Source of the DNA: RPQJ01 sp044226195
GTDB taxonomy: Bacteria; Pseudomonadota; Gammaproteobacteria; Steroidobacterales; Steroidobacteraceae
Reading direction: 5' to 3'
NCBI GenBank assembly: GCA_044226195.1
Contig: JBGAHO010000003.1
Span: 120,284 to 184,283 of the forward strand
Length of the DNA stretch: 64,000 nt
Positions 10,235-19,363 of the stretch are shown piece by piece. A model generated the notes under the pieces. That model was given only the letters and a program-made list of their open reading frames with translations. It was not told the origin of the DNA and searched no databases. Each line of letters starts with the position of its first letter. Within the stretch, counting starts at the first letter, position 1. The translations under genes and the position numbers were made by a program.

Positions 10235-10593
10235 ATGGAATCCCACTGGCAGGACAACCAGCCGATCTACCGCCAGCTGCGCGACCGCGTGGTGGCCATG
10301 ATCCTCGAAGGCACGCTGGCCGACGGTGATCCCCTGCCGTCGGTACGCTCCGTCGCTGCGGAGCACCGCTCAACCCGCTCACGGTGCTCAAGGGTTACCA
10401 GCAACTCGTGGACGAGGGCCTCGTCGAGAAGAAGCGCGGGCGCGGCATGTTCGTCACGTCGGGGGCACGCGCGAAACTGACGCTCGACGAGCGTGATCGA
10501 TTCCTCGCCACTGAATGGCCGCGCGTCGTCACGCGCATCGAGCAGCTCGGCCTCGATCCCGCCCAGCTGCTGGCAGCCATCAAGAAGCCCTGA
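10235..10593 (+). pseudogene. GntR-family (YtrA subfamily) regulator with a frameshift
   Basis: The first frame encodes a winged-helix start (MESHWQDNQPIYRQLRDRVV, then ADGDPLPSVRSVAAEHR). The second frame continues LTVLKGYQQLVDEGLVEKKR and ends DPAQLLAAIKKP. Together they make a normal short YtrA-type regulator of about 120 aa. A single missing base near 10367-10371 (CGCTC where CGCCTC would keep frame) breaks the reading frame inside the helix-turn-helix. A slightly earlier ATG at 10202 exists. It is either a real pseudogene or a base-calling error; the downstream neighbour shows a similar break. Confidence 0.7.
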
Positions 10594-10690
10594 TCGCACC
10601 ATCGCGCGTCGCCGTTTGACGATCCGCAGGGGCGGTGCTTATGTCGCTCGCAGTCTCTGGGGGAACGGGATCTGCGCGCCATGACCAACG

Positions 10691-11117
10691 TTGATCAACG
10701 CTGACGCGCCGCTGCCTGCCGCGGACCGCTGCTCGGGTTTCGGGCGTTTCGTCGCCGGTGCCGCGTGGCTGTCGGCCGTCGCCTTCAGCCTGCACTTCCT
10801 CGCGGCCGTCTGCTGTACTACCATCAGCCGAGTCCTACCTGGGCCGATGCTCCTCCTGGGATCGCCGGGGCTGGCTCTACGCTCACCTGCTGGCGAGCGT
10901 GACCATTCTCGTGACGCTGGCGCCCGTGGCCTTTCGCCTGCTGCTCAGTCTCGCGATCGCCGTCGGCATCGCGCCTTCACCGCGCGTGATCGCCGCGCTG
11001 CTCACGGCGAGCTGGCTGCTGCCGCTGACCGCGTACGAGGTCCTCGGCCGCGTGCGCCCCGCGGTGAACGCGGGCGTCCTGCGGCGGCCCCTCGAACGAG
11101 TTCCGGAAGCCGTGTGA
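10691..11117 (+). pseudogene. Small membrane protein gene, apparently frameshifted
   Basis: No family recognised. One frame, from the TTG at 10691, gives a hydrophobic segment (FVAGAAWLSAVAFSLHFLAA). Another frame, from about 10830 to 11117, gives SAESYLGRCSSWDRRGWL followed by two strong hydrophobic helices and a basic tail. Joining them with a +1 shift near 10822-10830 yields one membrane protein of about 140 aa with three helices. That both halves look like coding sequence is an inference from composition. It would be the partner of the preceding GntR gene. Confidence 0.4.
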
Positions 11118-11144
11118 CGTCTTGCCCGACGCATCGGAGGGACC

Positions 11145-11465
11145 GTGCCCTACGCCTATCTGTCGCTGGCGGTTGCGCTCAACGTGGCGGCCTACGCGAT
11201 CTTCAAGTACCTCGCGCCCCTCGAGCACGACCTCGGCTGGGCGACGCTCTTCGCCCTGGGCCTGGCCCTCGGCGCCGGGAATCTCTTCTGCTTCACCCTG
11301 GCGCTGCGCAGTGTCCGGCTCTCGGTGGCCTACCCGGTGTTCTCGGGGGGCAGCATCGTCGGCATCGCGGTGCTCGCGGCGCTGGTGTTCAAGGAACACA
11401 TGACGACCGTTCACGTCGCGGGTGCCGCGCTGATCATGCTGGGCATTGCCGCGCTCAGCGCGTAG
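11145..11465 (+). CDS. SMR/EamA-like four-helix membrane protein
   Basis: 106 aa, four hydrophobic helices and the size of small multidrug resistance proteins. The GTG start is preceded by a good GGAGG. Start MPYAYLSLAVALNVAAYAIF parallels EmrE, but the essential membrane Glu of helix 1 (Glu14 in EmrE) is replaced by Asn. It therefore may not be a proton-coupled drug exporter. The ArnE/ArnF-type lipid carriers also lack this Glu. It is followed by a secreted protein and a HAD lipoprotein on the same strand. Confidence 0.65.
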   Translation: MPYAYLSLAVALNVAAYAIFKYLAPLEHDLGWATLFALGLALGAGNLFCFTLALRSVRLSVAYPVFSGGSIVGIAVLAALVFKEHMTTVHVAGAALIMLGIAALSA

Positions 11466-11517
11466 CGCCCTCGCCCGGACGCCGCGAACCGCAGGCTTCG
11501 TCGCGATGGAGGCAGCC

Positions 11518-12231
11518 ATGATCGTCCGGTCCATCACGTTGTTCATCGCCCTCGTGGTGCAGAACGTCGCCGCTTCGACGTGCGACCTGCACGCCGAGGC
11601 CGGCAAGCAAGTCGGATCGTGTGGCGCACTCGTCGAAGACGAACCGACCACGCTGTCGATCGCGCCGGCCACGGCGATCACCAGCGGCACCTGGCAGCAA
11701 GGCGAGTCGCCGCTCGCCCTCTGGAGCGGATCGATCGTCGTCGGCCAGTACCCCGCGACGCCGGTCGAAATCGAGGTGTTTTCCAGCGGGTCCGGCGCGA
11801 TGCGGACCGCGTTCGGCTGGTTTCCCGTCGCGCACTTCGCGTCCACGCCGGGCGACCTGCACTTCGACGTCGATGCCGGCCGGGAGGTGCCGCCGTCCGC
11901 GGTCGATCGGCAGATCGTGCAGCGCGCCGCGCAGATCCTGTCGTCCGTTGCCGCCTGGAACCGCTCCGACACCCGTGATTGCCCGGCGACCGCCACGACC
12001 TGGAGCATCTACTGCGCCATGATGAAGGCGACGAGCGAGGCGGCCGGGGCGTTCCACCACCGACGTCCCGCGCTGCAGGTCGTTCGCGCGATCGTCGACG
12101 AGCGCACGGCCGGTCGTCCCTATGAACATCGACTGATGGACTACAACAACGATCCGACGACGCGCCTGGCCGACGTCCAGAGCCTGTTCGCCGAGGCGTT
12201 GAAACGCATCGACGCGGCACAGGTCCCCTGA
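11518..12231 (+). CDS. Secreted protein of unknown function
   Basis: 237 aa, no recognised domain. The start at 11518 is preceded by GGAGG at a 5-base spacing and gives a signal peptide (MIVRSITLFIALVVQNVAAS) likely cleaved after the Ala-rich end. The mature part has Cys pairs (DLHAEAGKQVGSCG near the N-terminus, DCPATATTWSIYC near the middle) and a C-terminal helical stretch. The Cys residues suggest periplasmic disulfides. The next gene starts 7 bp later, so the two are probably co-translated. Confidence 0.6.
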   Translation: MIVRSITLFIALVVQNVAASTCDLHAEAGKQVGSCGALVEDEPTTLSIAPATAITSGTWQQGESPLALWSGSIVVGQYPATPVEIEVFSSGSGAMRTAFGWFPVAHFASTPGDLHFDVDAGREVPPSAVDRQIVQRAAQILSSVAAWNRSDTRDCPATATTWSIYCAMMKATSEAAGAFHHRRPALQVVRAIVDERTAGRPYEHRLMDYNNDPTTRLADVQSLFAEALKRIDAAQVP

Positions 12232-12238
12232 GTCGGGC

Positions 12239-12886
12239 ATGGCGACGAGGCACTCGCCGTCAAAGGGTCGAACGCAGCGCCGGCGCGGACCGATCGCGCT
12301 GCTCGTGTTGCTGGCCCTCGTCGGCTGCACGCAGCTACCGTACCGTCCGGTGCCCGACGCGCTGCCGACGCCGTCGCACGCCGTCGTCTTCGACATCGAC
12401 GGCACGTTGACGCCCGCCGTGATCGCGGTCTTCGAAGCTCGCACCGACGCTGCGCGCGCCGTACATGCGTACGCCGACAAGGGCTACGCGATCATCTACC
12501 TGAGCACGCGGACGGGCTGGCTGTCCGCGGGCGTGCCCGACTGGCTGCGGCGTCACGGCTTTCCGGAGGGCAGCGTCCACGTCGCGCAGACGGCGCAGGA
12601 GCGCGACCACCCGGACGACTACAAGGCGGCGCTGCTGCGCGAGTTCCACGCGCGGGGCTGGGTCGTCGACTACGCTTACGGTGATTCGTCCACCGACCTC
12701 ACGGCCTACGCCGCCGCCGGCGTGCCCGCGGACCACGTCTTCGCGTTGCGTCGTCGTGGCCAGGCTGTCTGCCAGGCGGGAGCATCGGCCGCGTGCCTCG
12801 ACGGCTGGAGCGGGCACCTCGCGTACATCGAGTCCTCGGTGCCGCGGGTCGACGCACCGGACGCGTCCGGCCACGCGGCGCAGTGA
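12239..12886 (+). CDS. HAD-superfamily phosphatase-like lipoprotein (LNS2-like)
   Basis: 215 aa. A lipoprotein signal ends in LVLLALVGC at about residue 31. The catalytic HAD motif is AVVFDIDGTLTP (nucleophile and acid-base Asp present), the second motif is YLSTRTGW, a Lys lies in HPDDYKAALL, and the last acidic motif is YGDSSTDLTAY. The order and spacing resemble LNS2/lipin-type phosphatidate phosphatases. A role in envelope lipid or phosphate ester hydrolysis in the periplasm is therefore plausible but unproven. It is convergent with the next RND pump gene. Confidence 0.7.
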   Translation: MATRHSPSKGRTQRRRGPIALLVLLALVGCTQLPYRPVPDALPTPSHAVVFDIDGTLTPAVIAVFEARTDAARAVHAYADKGYAIIYLSTRTGWLSAGVPDWLRRHGFPEGSVHVAQTAQERDHPDDYKAALLREFHARGWVVDYAYGDSSTDLTAYAAAGVPADHVFALRRRGQAVCQAGASAACLDGWSGHLAYIESSVPRVDAPDASGHAAQ

Positions 12887-12904
12887 AGCGCGTGCGGGCG
12901 ACGC

Positions 12905-15900
12905 TCAGCCCGGCAGCTTCGGCTCGATCGCGGGCGGCACCAGCTTGTACATCACCGGCGTGATCAGGCCCCCGAGCAACGTCGAGGCGACGAGGCCGGC
13001 GATGATCACGATCGCCAGCGGCGAGTAGAGTCCCGAGCCCTGCAGCGCCAGCGGCAGCAGGCCGCCGATCGCCGTGGCCGAGGTCAGCAGGATCGGCAGG
13101 ATGCGGATCTCGGCCGCGCGCGCGATGGCCTGCTCGAGCGGCACACCCTGCTCGCGCAGCTGGTTGGTGAAGTCCACCAGCAGGATCGAGTTCTTGATCT
13201 GGATGCCGATCAGCGCGACCAGGCCGATCGTCGCGGTGAACGACAGCGTGTAGCCGGTCAGCAGCAGGCCGACGAGGCCGCCCGCCACGCCGAGCGGGAT
13301 CACGCCGGCGACGATCAGCATCGAGCGGAAGCTGCCGAACTCGAGGATCAGCACCGCGAGGATGCCGAAGATCGCGACCAGCACGGCCGGGCCGATGCCG
13401 CCGAAGCTCTCCTGCCGGGCCTCCACCTCGCCGCCCGCGCGGAACGCGTAGCCGGGCGGCAGCTGGATCGCATCGAGGCGCTTGAAGATGGCGCGCGTCA
13501 CCTTGCCGGTGTTGTAGCCGTCCTGCGTGTAGCCCGTGATCACGACTTCGCGCTCGCGGTTGTGGCGGCGGATCAGGCTCGGCGCCGACGTGAAGCGCGG
13601 GCTGGCGAGCTGGCGCAGCGGCACCGGATGGCCCGTCATCGACGCGACCTCGATCACGTTCAGGGCGTCGAGCGTCTGCCGGCCCTGCATCGGCAGGCGC
13701 AGCGTGATGTCGTATTCGTCGCCGTCGCTCTCGCGGAACTTGCTCGCGTTGAGGCCGGCCACCGCGGCGCGCACCGTGCGGTCGACGTCGACCGGGGCCA
13801 CGCCGAGCAGCGCGGCCTTCTGCGTGTCGATGCCGAGGTCGAGGTCCGTGCGCAGGCGCCGCGCCGGATTGTCGATGTCGCGCGTGCCCGGGGTGGCCGC
13901 CATCACCGTCTCGGCCTGCGCCGCGATCGCCTGCAGCTGCAGCAGGTCCGGGCCGCTCACGGCCACCTCGATCGGTGCCTCGATCGGCGGCCCGTTCTGA
14001 TAGCTCTCCAGCAGGATGCGCGCGCCGGGATACTTCGCGAACACGTGCCGCATCTCTTCGTAGAGCCTCGGGCTGCGGCGCGGATCGAACTCGTCCAGCT
14101 CGGCGAACACCTCGGCGACGTTCGCGTTGGTCTCCTCGGGGAAGATGTTGTAGTACACGCGCGGGTTGCCGTGGCCGAGGTTGGCGAACCACTGCCTGAT
14201 TTCCGGATGCCGCGCGAGCTCGGCCTCCACGTAGCGCAGCGCGCGATCCGTATCCGCGATGCTGGCGCCGTTCGGTGTCTCGATCGTGATGCGGAACTGC
14301 GGGATGTCCGCGGCCGGAAACAGACTGAAGCCGATCACCGGAACCAGGGCCAGCGAGGCCGCGACGAACCCGAGCCCCAGCAGCAGCGTCCGGCGCGGCG
14401 CTGCGAGGCTCTTCTGCAGCAGCGGCACGTAGCTGCCGTGGATCGCGCGATGCACCCACTGCAGCACGCGATTGCCTTCGCCCGACTCGCCCTCGGGTCG
14501 CAGGATGCGGCTCGCGAGGAACGGGATGACCGTCATGGCGACGAACAGCGAGGCGGCGACCGTGTACAACACCGCGGCCGGCAGTGAGCGGATGAACTTG
14601 CCGGCGCCCTCGGGCAGGAACAGCAGCGGCAGGAAGGCGAACAGCAGCGTGACCGTGCACCCGAGCACGGCGAGCGCGATCTGGTCGGTCGCCGAGATCG
14701 CCGCCTGGAAGCGCGAGTAGCCCTCGCGCAGGTGGCGCGCGATGTTCTCCACCACCACGATCGAGTCGTCGACCAGCAGGCCGAGGGCGAGCACGAACCC
14801 CGCGATGGACAGTTGGTTGAGCGAGAGGCCGGTGAAATAGAGCGCCGAGAGGCCGATGGCCAGCGACAGCGGGATCGAGATCATCACCACCACCGCGGCG
14901 CGCCAGCCGAGCGGCACGAGCGTGAGCAGCACCAGTGCGATCGCGATCGCGAAGTCGATGCCGAGTCGGCCCAGGCGGTGCGCGACGTTGCGCGTCTGGT
15001 CGAAGCCGCGCTCGAGCGTCACGCCGGGCGGCAGCGTCTTCGCGAACGCGGCGAGACGTGCATCGATGCCGTCGCGCACCGCGAACACGTCGACACGGTC
15101 CTTCGCATTGGCGGTGACGAAGATCGCGCGCCTGCCCTTGTAGCGGCCCGTGTAGAGCTCTTCGGCATTGGCCCAGCCGACGTCGGCCACGTCGCGCACC
15201 TTGACGATGCGCCCGGCGCTGCTCGCGACCACGGTTTGCGCGATCTCCTCGAGCGAGTCGTAGCCGCCCGAGGTCTTGAGGTTGTACTTGCGCAGGCCGA
15301 CGTCGACGGCGCCGCCCGGGATGGTCGCGTTCTCGCCGCGGATCGCGCCCTCGATGCGCCCGAGGGTGACGCCGGCGCGACCCATGCGCTCGAGGTCCAC
15401 GGCGACGCGCACCTCGGGCTGCGGCACGGCCCACACCTGGCTGCGGCGCACGCCGGGCACGGTGTCGAGTTCGTCCTTGAGCGCGTCACCGAGGTCCTTG
15501 AGCTGCGGGTAGCTCGCGGTCTCGCTCACCAGCGCGATCTGCGCGATGTTGACGAGACCCGAGCCCGCCTTGCGCACCTCGAGGCCCGCGATGTCGGCCG
15601 GCAGCTGCGCGCGGATGCGGTTCACCTCGCGCACGACCTCGTCGTACTTCTCGTCCGGGTCGGTGCTCCACTGGAACTCGACCTGCACGACGCCGACGCC
15701 GTCCATCGAGCGGCTCTCCATCTTCTTGATGTCGTCGAGTTCGTTGATCGCGTCCTCGATCGGGTCGACCACGAGGCGTTCGATGTCGACCGGGTCGGCG
15801 CCGGGGTACACGACCACGATGGTCGGGATCGGCACGTGGAACTCGGGGTCCTCGGAGCGCGGGATGCGCGACAGCGAGCTGAGGCCCATCGCGATCAGCA

Positions 15901-15958
15901 GGCCGAAGAGCACCAGCGTGAACTGCCAGCGCGTGACGCTGAACGCCCAGATGCGCAT
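12905..15958 (-). CDS. RND efflux pump, second system
   Basis: 1017 aa. Starts MRIWAFSVTRWQFTLVLFGL. The fourth membrane segment keeps the two proton-relay Asp in GLLVDDSIVVVENIARHL. The N-terminal periplasmic loop reads PEFHVPIPTIVVVYPGADP, unlike AcrB, so it belongs to the more distant HAE/'acriflavin resistance' clade often served by TetR-controlled operons. It is the third gene after the TolC-like channel and the adaptor, separated from the adaptor by 9 bp. Substrate unknown. Confidence 0.9.
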   Translation of the reverse strand: MRIWAFSVTRWQFTLVLFGLLIAMGLSSLSRIPRSEDPEFHVPIPTIVVVYPGADPVDIERLVVDPIEDAINELDDIKKMESRSMDGVGVVQVEFQWSTDPDEKYDEVVREVNRIRAQLPADIAGLEVRKAGSGLVNIAQIALVSETASYPQLKDLGDALKDELDTVPGVRRSQVWAVPQPEVRVAVDLERMGRAGVTLGRIEGAIRGENATIPGGAVDVGLRKYNLKTSGGYDSLEEIAQTVVASSAGRIVKVRDVADVGWANAEELYTGRYKGRRAIFVTANAKDRVDVFAVRDGIDARLAAFAKTLPPGVTLERGFDQTRNVAHRLGRLGIDFAIAIALVLLTLVPLGWRAAVVVMISIPLSLAIGLSALYFTGLSLNQLSIAGFVLALGLLVDDSIVVVENIARHLREGYSRFQAAISATDQIALAVLGCTVTLLFAFLPLLFLPEGAGKFIRSLPAAVLYTVAASLFVAMTVIPFLASRILRPEGESGEGNRVLQWVHRAIHGSYVPLLQKSLAAPRRTLLLGLGFVAASLALVPVIGFSLFPAADIPQFRITIETPNGASIADTDRALRYVEAELARHPEIRQWFANLGHGNPRVYYNIFPEETNANVAEVFAELDEFDPRRSPRLYEEMRHVFAKYPGARILLESYQNGPPIEAPIEVAVSGPDLLQLQAIAAQAETVMAATPGTRDIDNPARRLRTDLDLGIDTQKAALLGVAPVDVDRTVRAAVAGLNASKFRESDGDEYDITLRLPMQGRQTLDALNVIEVASMTGHPVPLRQLASPRFTSAPSLIRRHNREREVVITGYTQDGYNTGKVTRAIFKRLDAIQLPPGYAFRAGGEVEARQESFGGIGPAVLVAIFGILAVLILEFGSFRSMLIVAGVIPLGVAGGLVGLLLTGYTLSFTATIGLVALIGIQIKNSILLVDFTNQLREQGVPLEQAIARAAEIRILPILLTSATAIGGLLPLALQGSGLYSPLAIVIIAGLVASTLLGGLITPVMYKLVPPAIEPKLPG

Positions 15959-15967
15959 GCGCGCGGC

Positions 15968-17029
15968 TCAGCCCTGCGGGCCGACGACTTCGACGGGATG
16001 CCCGTCGGTGAGCCAGGCCGCGCCGTCGGTGATCACCCGCTGGCCGGGCTCGAGGCCCGCTTCGACGATGACGCGGTCGCCGACGATCGGACCGACGGTG
16101 ACCTGCCGGCGCTTCGCGACCTTGCCCGACGCGTCGAGCACGTAGACCGTGCCGGTCGCGCCGCTTGCCTCGACCAGCGAGGTCACCGGCACCAGCGTGC
16201 TGGTGGCCGCGGCCTGCGCCGGCCGCGACAGGCCGAGCGTCACCTTGGCGACGAGGCCGCGCGCGAAGCGGGCGCCGTCCGGAGCGACTTCGATCTCGAC
16301 GTCGAACGTTCCCGTCGTCGGGTCCGCCGCCGCCGCCACGCGCGTCACCTTGCCAGGGAACGGCTGGCCCGGGAACGCATCGAACGTCACCTCGGCCGTG
16401 TCGCCCACGTTGACGCGCACCGCGTCGCGGTCGGCGAGGGCGGCCCGCACGATCCAGCCCGTGTCCGTCGAACCGAGCACCAGCACCGGCTGCCCGCCGG
16501 CCACCAGCTCGTTCGCTTCGGCGAGTCGGCCGAGCACGACGCCGTCGGCCGGTGCTTCGATGCGGGCGAACCGCGCATTGAAGCGCACGGCATCGAGGTT
16601 GGCCTGCGCGACCTTGTAGGCCGTCGTGAGGTCCTGCACCTGTTCCTCGGTCGCCACTTCGTCGGCGCGCAGGCGGGCCGCGCGCTCGAGGTCGCGCTGG
16701 GCCTTTGCGACGGCTTCGCTCGCCTGGGCCACCGACGCGTCGATCTCGCCGCGCTTCAGCGTCGCGAGCACCTGGCCGCGCGTCACGCGGTCGCCCACGT
16801 CGACGCCGAGCCGCTCGATCACGCCGCCGGCCTTGAAGGCCAGCCGGACTTCGTCGCGCGGCGCGAGCACGCCGACGGCCCGCACGCTCGAGGCGACCGC
16901 GACGCTCTCGACGGGCGCCGCATGGACCGGGGCGGCGGGCGTGCCCGACGGCTCCGCGACATGGTCGCGCTCGGCGCAGGCCGCGAGCCCCAGGACGAAA
17001 GTGAGCAGGGCGAGGGGGGCGACTCTCAT
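15968..17029 (-). CDS. RND efflux periplasmic adaptor lipoprotein, second system
   Basis: 353 aa. The lipoprotein signal ends in VLGLAAC. The lipoyl half-domains flank a short coiled-coil (VAKAQRDLERAARLRADEVA), followed by FARIEAPADGVVLGRLAEAN, as in HlyD/AcrA adaptors. The start overlaps the TolC-like gene by 4 bp. The protein links the inner-membrane pump to the outer-membrane channel. Confidence 0.9.
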   Translation of the reverse strand: MRVAPLALLTFVLGLAACAERDHVAEPSGTPAAPVHAAPVESVAVASSVRAVGVLAPRDEVRLAFKAGGVIERLGVDVGDRVTRGQVLATLKRGEIDASVAQASEAVAKAQRDLERAARLRADEVATEEQVQDLTTAYKVAQANLDAVRFNARFARIEAPADGVVLGRLAEANELVAGGQPVLVLGSTDTGWIVRAALADRDAVRVNVGDTAEVTFDAFPGQPFPGKVTRVAAAADPTTGTFDVEIEVAPDGARFARGLVAKVTLGLSRPAQAAATSTLVPVTSLVEASGATGTVYVLDASGKVAKRRQVTVGPIVGDRVIVEAGLEPGQRVITDGAAWLTDGHPVEVVGPQG

Positions 17030-18504
17030 CGGGCGGGCTCCGGGTCGAGGCGACGCGGGTCGCCGATGGCATATTCGAGTTCGGCCAGCCGGCCGAGGAA
17101 TTCCGTGCGCACGCGGTTCAGGTTGAGCTGCGCGTCGGTGTAGGCCCGCCGCGCGTCGATGAACTCGGCCTGGTTGATCTGGCCGAGGTCGCGTTTGCGG
17201 GCGGCGATCAGGAACGCGCCCTGCGCGGCCTCGGTGCGCTTGGCCGCGGTGTCGAGCGAGGCATCGGCCACCTCGAGGTTCTCGTAGGCCTGCTGCACCT
17301 CGAGCCGCACCTGCTGGGCCGCGAGATCGCGGGTGGCGCGCAACTGCTCGGTGAGCGCCTTCGCCTCGGTCAGCGCCGCGCGATCGCCGCCGCCGCGGAA
17401 CGCGTTCCAGCGCAGCACCAGCGAGGCGAGCACGTACTTCTGATCTTCGCCGAACCCGTAGTCCTCGCCCTGGATGCCGGCCTCCGCGCCGAACGCGAGC
17501 GTCGGGCGGAACGCCGCGCGCGCGAGGTCCTCCTGCGCCTGCCCCGCCGCGATCGCGGCGTCGAGCCCGCGCAGTTCCTGGCGCCGGTCGGTCGCGAGCC
17601 GCTGCAGCAGCGCGACGTCCGGCTTGCGGCCCGCGATGCGCTCGATCAGGCGCGTGCGGAAGCGCTCGACCGCGGGCCCGTCGATCTCGGCGCGCGGCAG
17701 CGGCTCGTCGAGCGGCTGGTTGCGCAGCAGGTTCACGTAGCTCTGCGCGATGCGCACGCCGGAGCTCGCGGCGATGCGCTGCTGCTCGATCTCGAGCACG
17801 TCGGCCTCGGCGCGGTAGACGAGGTCGCGCGTGATCTTGCCGTTGCGGTACAGGCTCTGGTTCGCGTCGAGGTTGGCCTGCGCCGCCTCGCGGGTCGCCT
17901 CGAGCACGCCGACCACCTGCTGCGCGGCGAGCCAGCGGTAGTAGGCCTGCTTGGTGTCGCGCACGACGCGCGCGCGCAGCGCGGCGAGGTCGGCTTCGGA
18001 GCGGGCGACGAGTTCGCGGTTGGCGGCGACCGCCGGCCCGAGTCGAGGCTCGTACAGCGGCTGCGTCACCACGAACTTGGTCTCCTGCTCGTGGTCGCGC
18101 AGCAGGTCGATGGACTGGTTGCGGATGCGCGGGAACTGCGGCGGCTGGCCCTGCTGCGCCAGCAACTGGTCCAGCGTCTCGTAGACGGGATTGAGCAGGT
18201 CGCCGACCGGGATCTCGATCGAGCGGCCGCCTTCGGCCATCGAGTAGCGCGCCGCGAAATCGAGCGCCGGCAGGTAATGCGCCCGGGCCTGGTCGAGTGC
18301 CGCCATGCGCTGCGCCACGGTCGCCGAGCCGACGCGCAGTTCGAGGTTGGCGGCGAGGGCGTCGTCGACCACGCGCTGCAGGCCCTCCTCGACGGTGACC
18401 GCCTCGGGCGTGGGCACCGGCGTGGCGGCCGTGGCGTGCGCGACCACGCCCATCGCGGCGATCAGCGCGAAGCAGCGACGGAGCAGCAGGGCGGGGTGCG
18501 ACAC
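17026..18504 (-). CDS. TolC-family outer-membrane channel, second RND system
   Basis: 492 aa. Sec signal peptide at the start (LLLRRCFALIAAMGVVAHAT) with no lipobox, so it is a TolC-type rather than an OprM-type protein. Two OEP repeats with long Ala/Arg/Glu-rich helices follow, and the C-terminal repeat contains RKRDLGQINQAEFIDARRAY. It is the first gene of the pump operon; the TetR gene upstream on the same strand is only 13 bp away. Confidence 0.88.
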   Translation of the reverse strand: MSHPALLLRRCFALIAAMGVVAHATAATPVPTPEAVTVEEGLQRVVDDALAANLELRVGSATVAQRMAALDQARAHYLPALDFAARYSMAEGGRSIEIPVGDLLNPVYETLDQLLAQQGQPPQFPRIRNQSIDLLRDHEQETKFVVTQPLYEPRLGPAVAANRELVARSEADLAALRARVVRDTKQAYYRWLAAQQVVGVLEATREAAQANLDANQSLYRNGKITRDLVYRAEADVLEIEQQRIAASSGVRIAQSYVNLLRNQPLDEPLPRAEIDGPAVERFRTRLIERIAGRKPDVALLQRLATDRRQELRGLDAAIAAGQAQEDLARAAFRPTLAFGAEAGIQGEDYGFGEDQKYVLASLVLRWNAFRGGGDRAALTEAKALTEQLRATRDLAAQQVRLEVQQAYENLEVADASLDTAAKRTEAAQGAFLIAARKRDLGQINQAEFIDARRAYTDAQLNLNRVRTEFLGRLAELEYAIGDPRRLDPEPAR

Positions 18505-18517
18505 GGGACCGGCTCCG

Positions 18518-19156
18518 TCAGGGCCGCAGCGAGCGCAGTGCGAGATCGACCGAGTGGTCGATGAACGTCTGCAGCGGGATGCCGTCGCGCTCGATCAACC
18601 ATCCCTTGGTGGTCGCGATCTGGATGAGGCCGTGAGTGAAGGCCCACAGCGTCAGCGCGGTCGCATACGGATCGCCGAGGTCGGCGCGGATCGAGCCGTC
18701 CGCCATGCCCTTGCTCAGCGACTCGACGATGACGTCGTGCACGCGGTCGCCGGTGTCGATGCACGCGGCCTCGTTCTGCGGGATCTCCTCGCCCTCGCGC
18801 CGGTGGGCCTGGAAGCGTGCGCAGGCGTCGAAGTAGTGCGGCACCTCGCGCGCGAAGGCGAGATAGGCCTGGCCGATGGCCGCGACCTCCTCGATGCCGG
18901 TCGCGCGTCCCTCGCGGGCCGCCTCGAAGCGGCGGCGCAGTTCCTCGAGCGCCCGCTCGACGAGGCCCATGTGCAGGTCGCCCTTGTCGCGGAAGTAGAC
19001 GTAGAGCAGGGCGCGGCTCAGCCGGGCCTTGCGCGCCACGAGGTCCATGGTGACGGCGTCCCAGCCGCACTCCGCATAGACGGTCTCCGCCGCATCGAGG
19101 ATCTCGGTCCGGCGGCGGTCGCGTTCTTCCTGGCGTCGCTCGGTGATGTAGGTCAT
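18518..19156 (-). CDS. TetR-family regulator of the second RND system
   Basis: 212 aa from the ATG at 19154-19156. The DNA-binding domain reads RRTEILDAAETVYAECGWDA, then VTMDLVARKARLSRALLYVY and FRDKGDLHMGL, a classical TetR layout. The ligand domain is unassigned. It is the first gene of a four-gene operon that continues with channel, adaptor and pump, so it should repress the pump and itself. A palindrome just upstream (19177-19191) overlaps a TTGACA-like -35. Confidence 0.87.
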   Translation of the reverse strand: MTYITERRQEERDRRRTEILDAAETVYAECGWDAVTMDLVARKARLSRALLYVYFRDKGDLHMGLVERALEELRRRFEAAREGRATGIEEVAAIGQAYLAFAREVPHYFDACARFQAHRREGEEIPQNEAACIDTGDRVHDVIVESLSKGMADGSIRADLGDPYATALTLWAFTHGLIQIATTKGWLIERDGIPLQTFIDHSVDLALRSLRP

Positions 19157-19176
19157 GGGGCCATGTTGCACCGCAA

Positions 19177-19191
19177 TTGACACCATGTCAA
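19177..19191. promoter_or_regulatory. Palindrome overlapping the tetR promoter
   Basis: TTGACA-CCA-TGTCAA, 6-bp perfect arms, 21 bp upstream of the tetR start. On the minus strand it contains a perfect TTGACA -35 with a CAACAT hexamer 17 bp later. It is placed as expected for an autorepressor site. The arms are short, so chance is possible. Confidence 0.4.
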
Positions 19192-19295
19192 AGAATAGAC
19201 GCTTGTACAAGAACGAGATGGATCCGGACAATGCCCGGGCGCCGGCGGACGAGGTGGCCAGGGCCGCTTCGATGGCTTCGATAGCCATGTCCTGT

Positions 19296-19324
19296 TGGTC
19301 GGACCGAGTCCAATCCGCACAATG
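19296..19324 (+). promoter_or_regulatory. Possible sigma-70 promoter of dps
   Basis: TTGGTC (19296-19301) and CACAAT (19319-19324) are separated by 17 bp and lie 40 bp before the dps ATG. The -35 and -10 match the consensus moderately. A ribosome-binding sequence (GAGGAG) precedes the ATG. Confidence 0.35.
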
Positions 19325-19363
19325 GCCGCCAACGAAATCGTGCGGTCCTGCTGAGGAGTTGCC

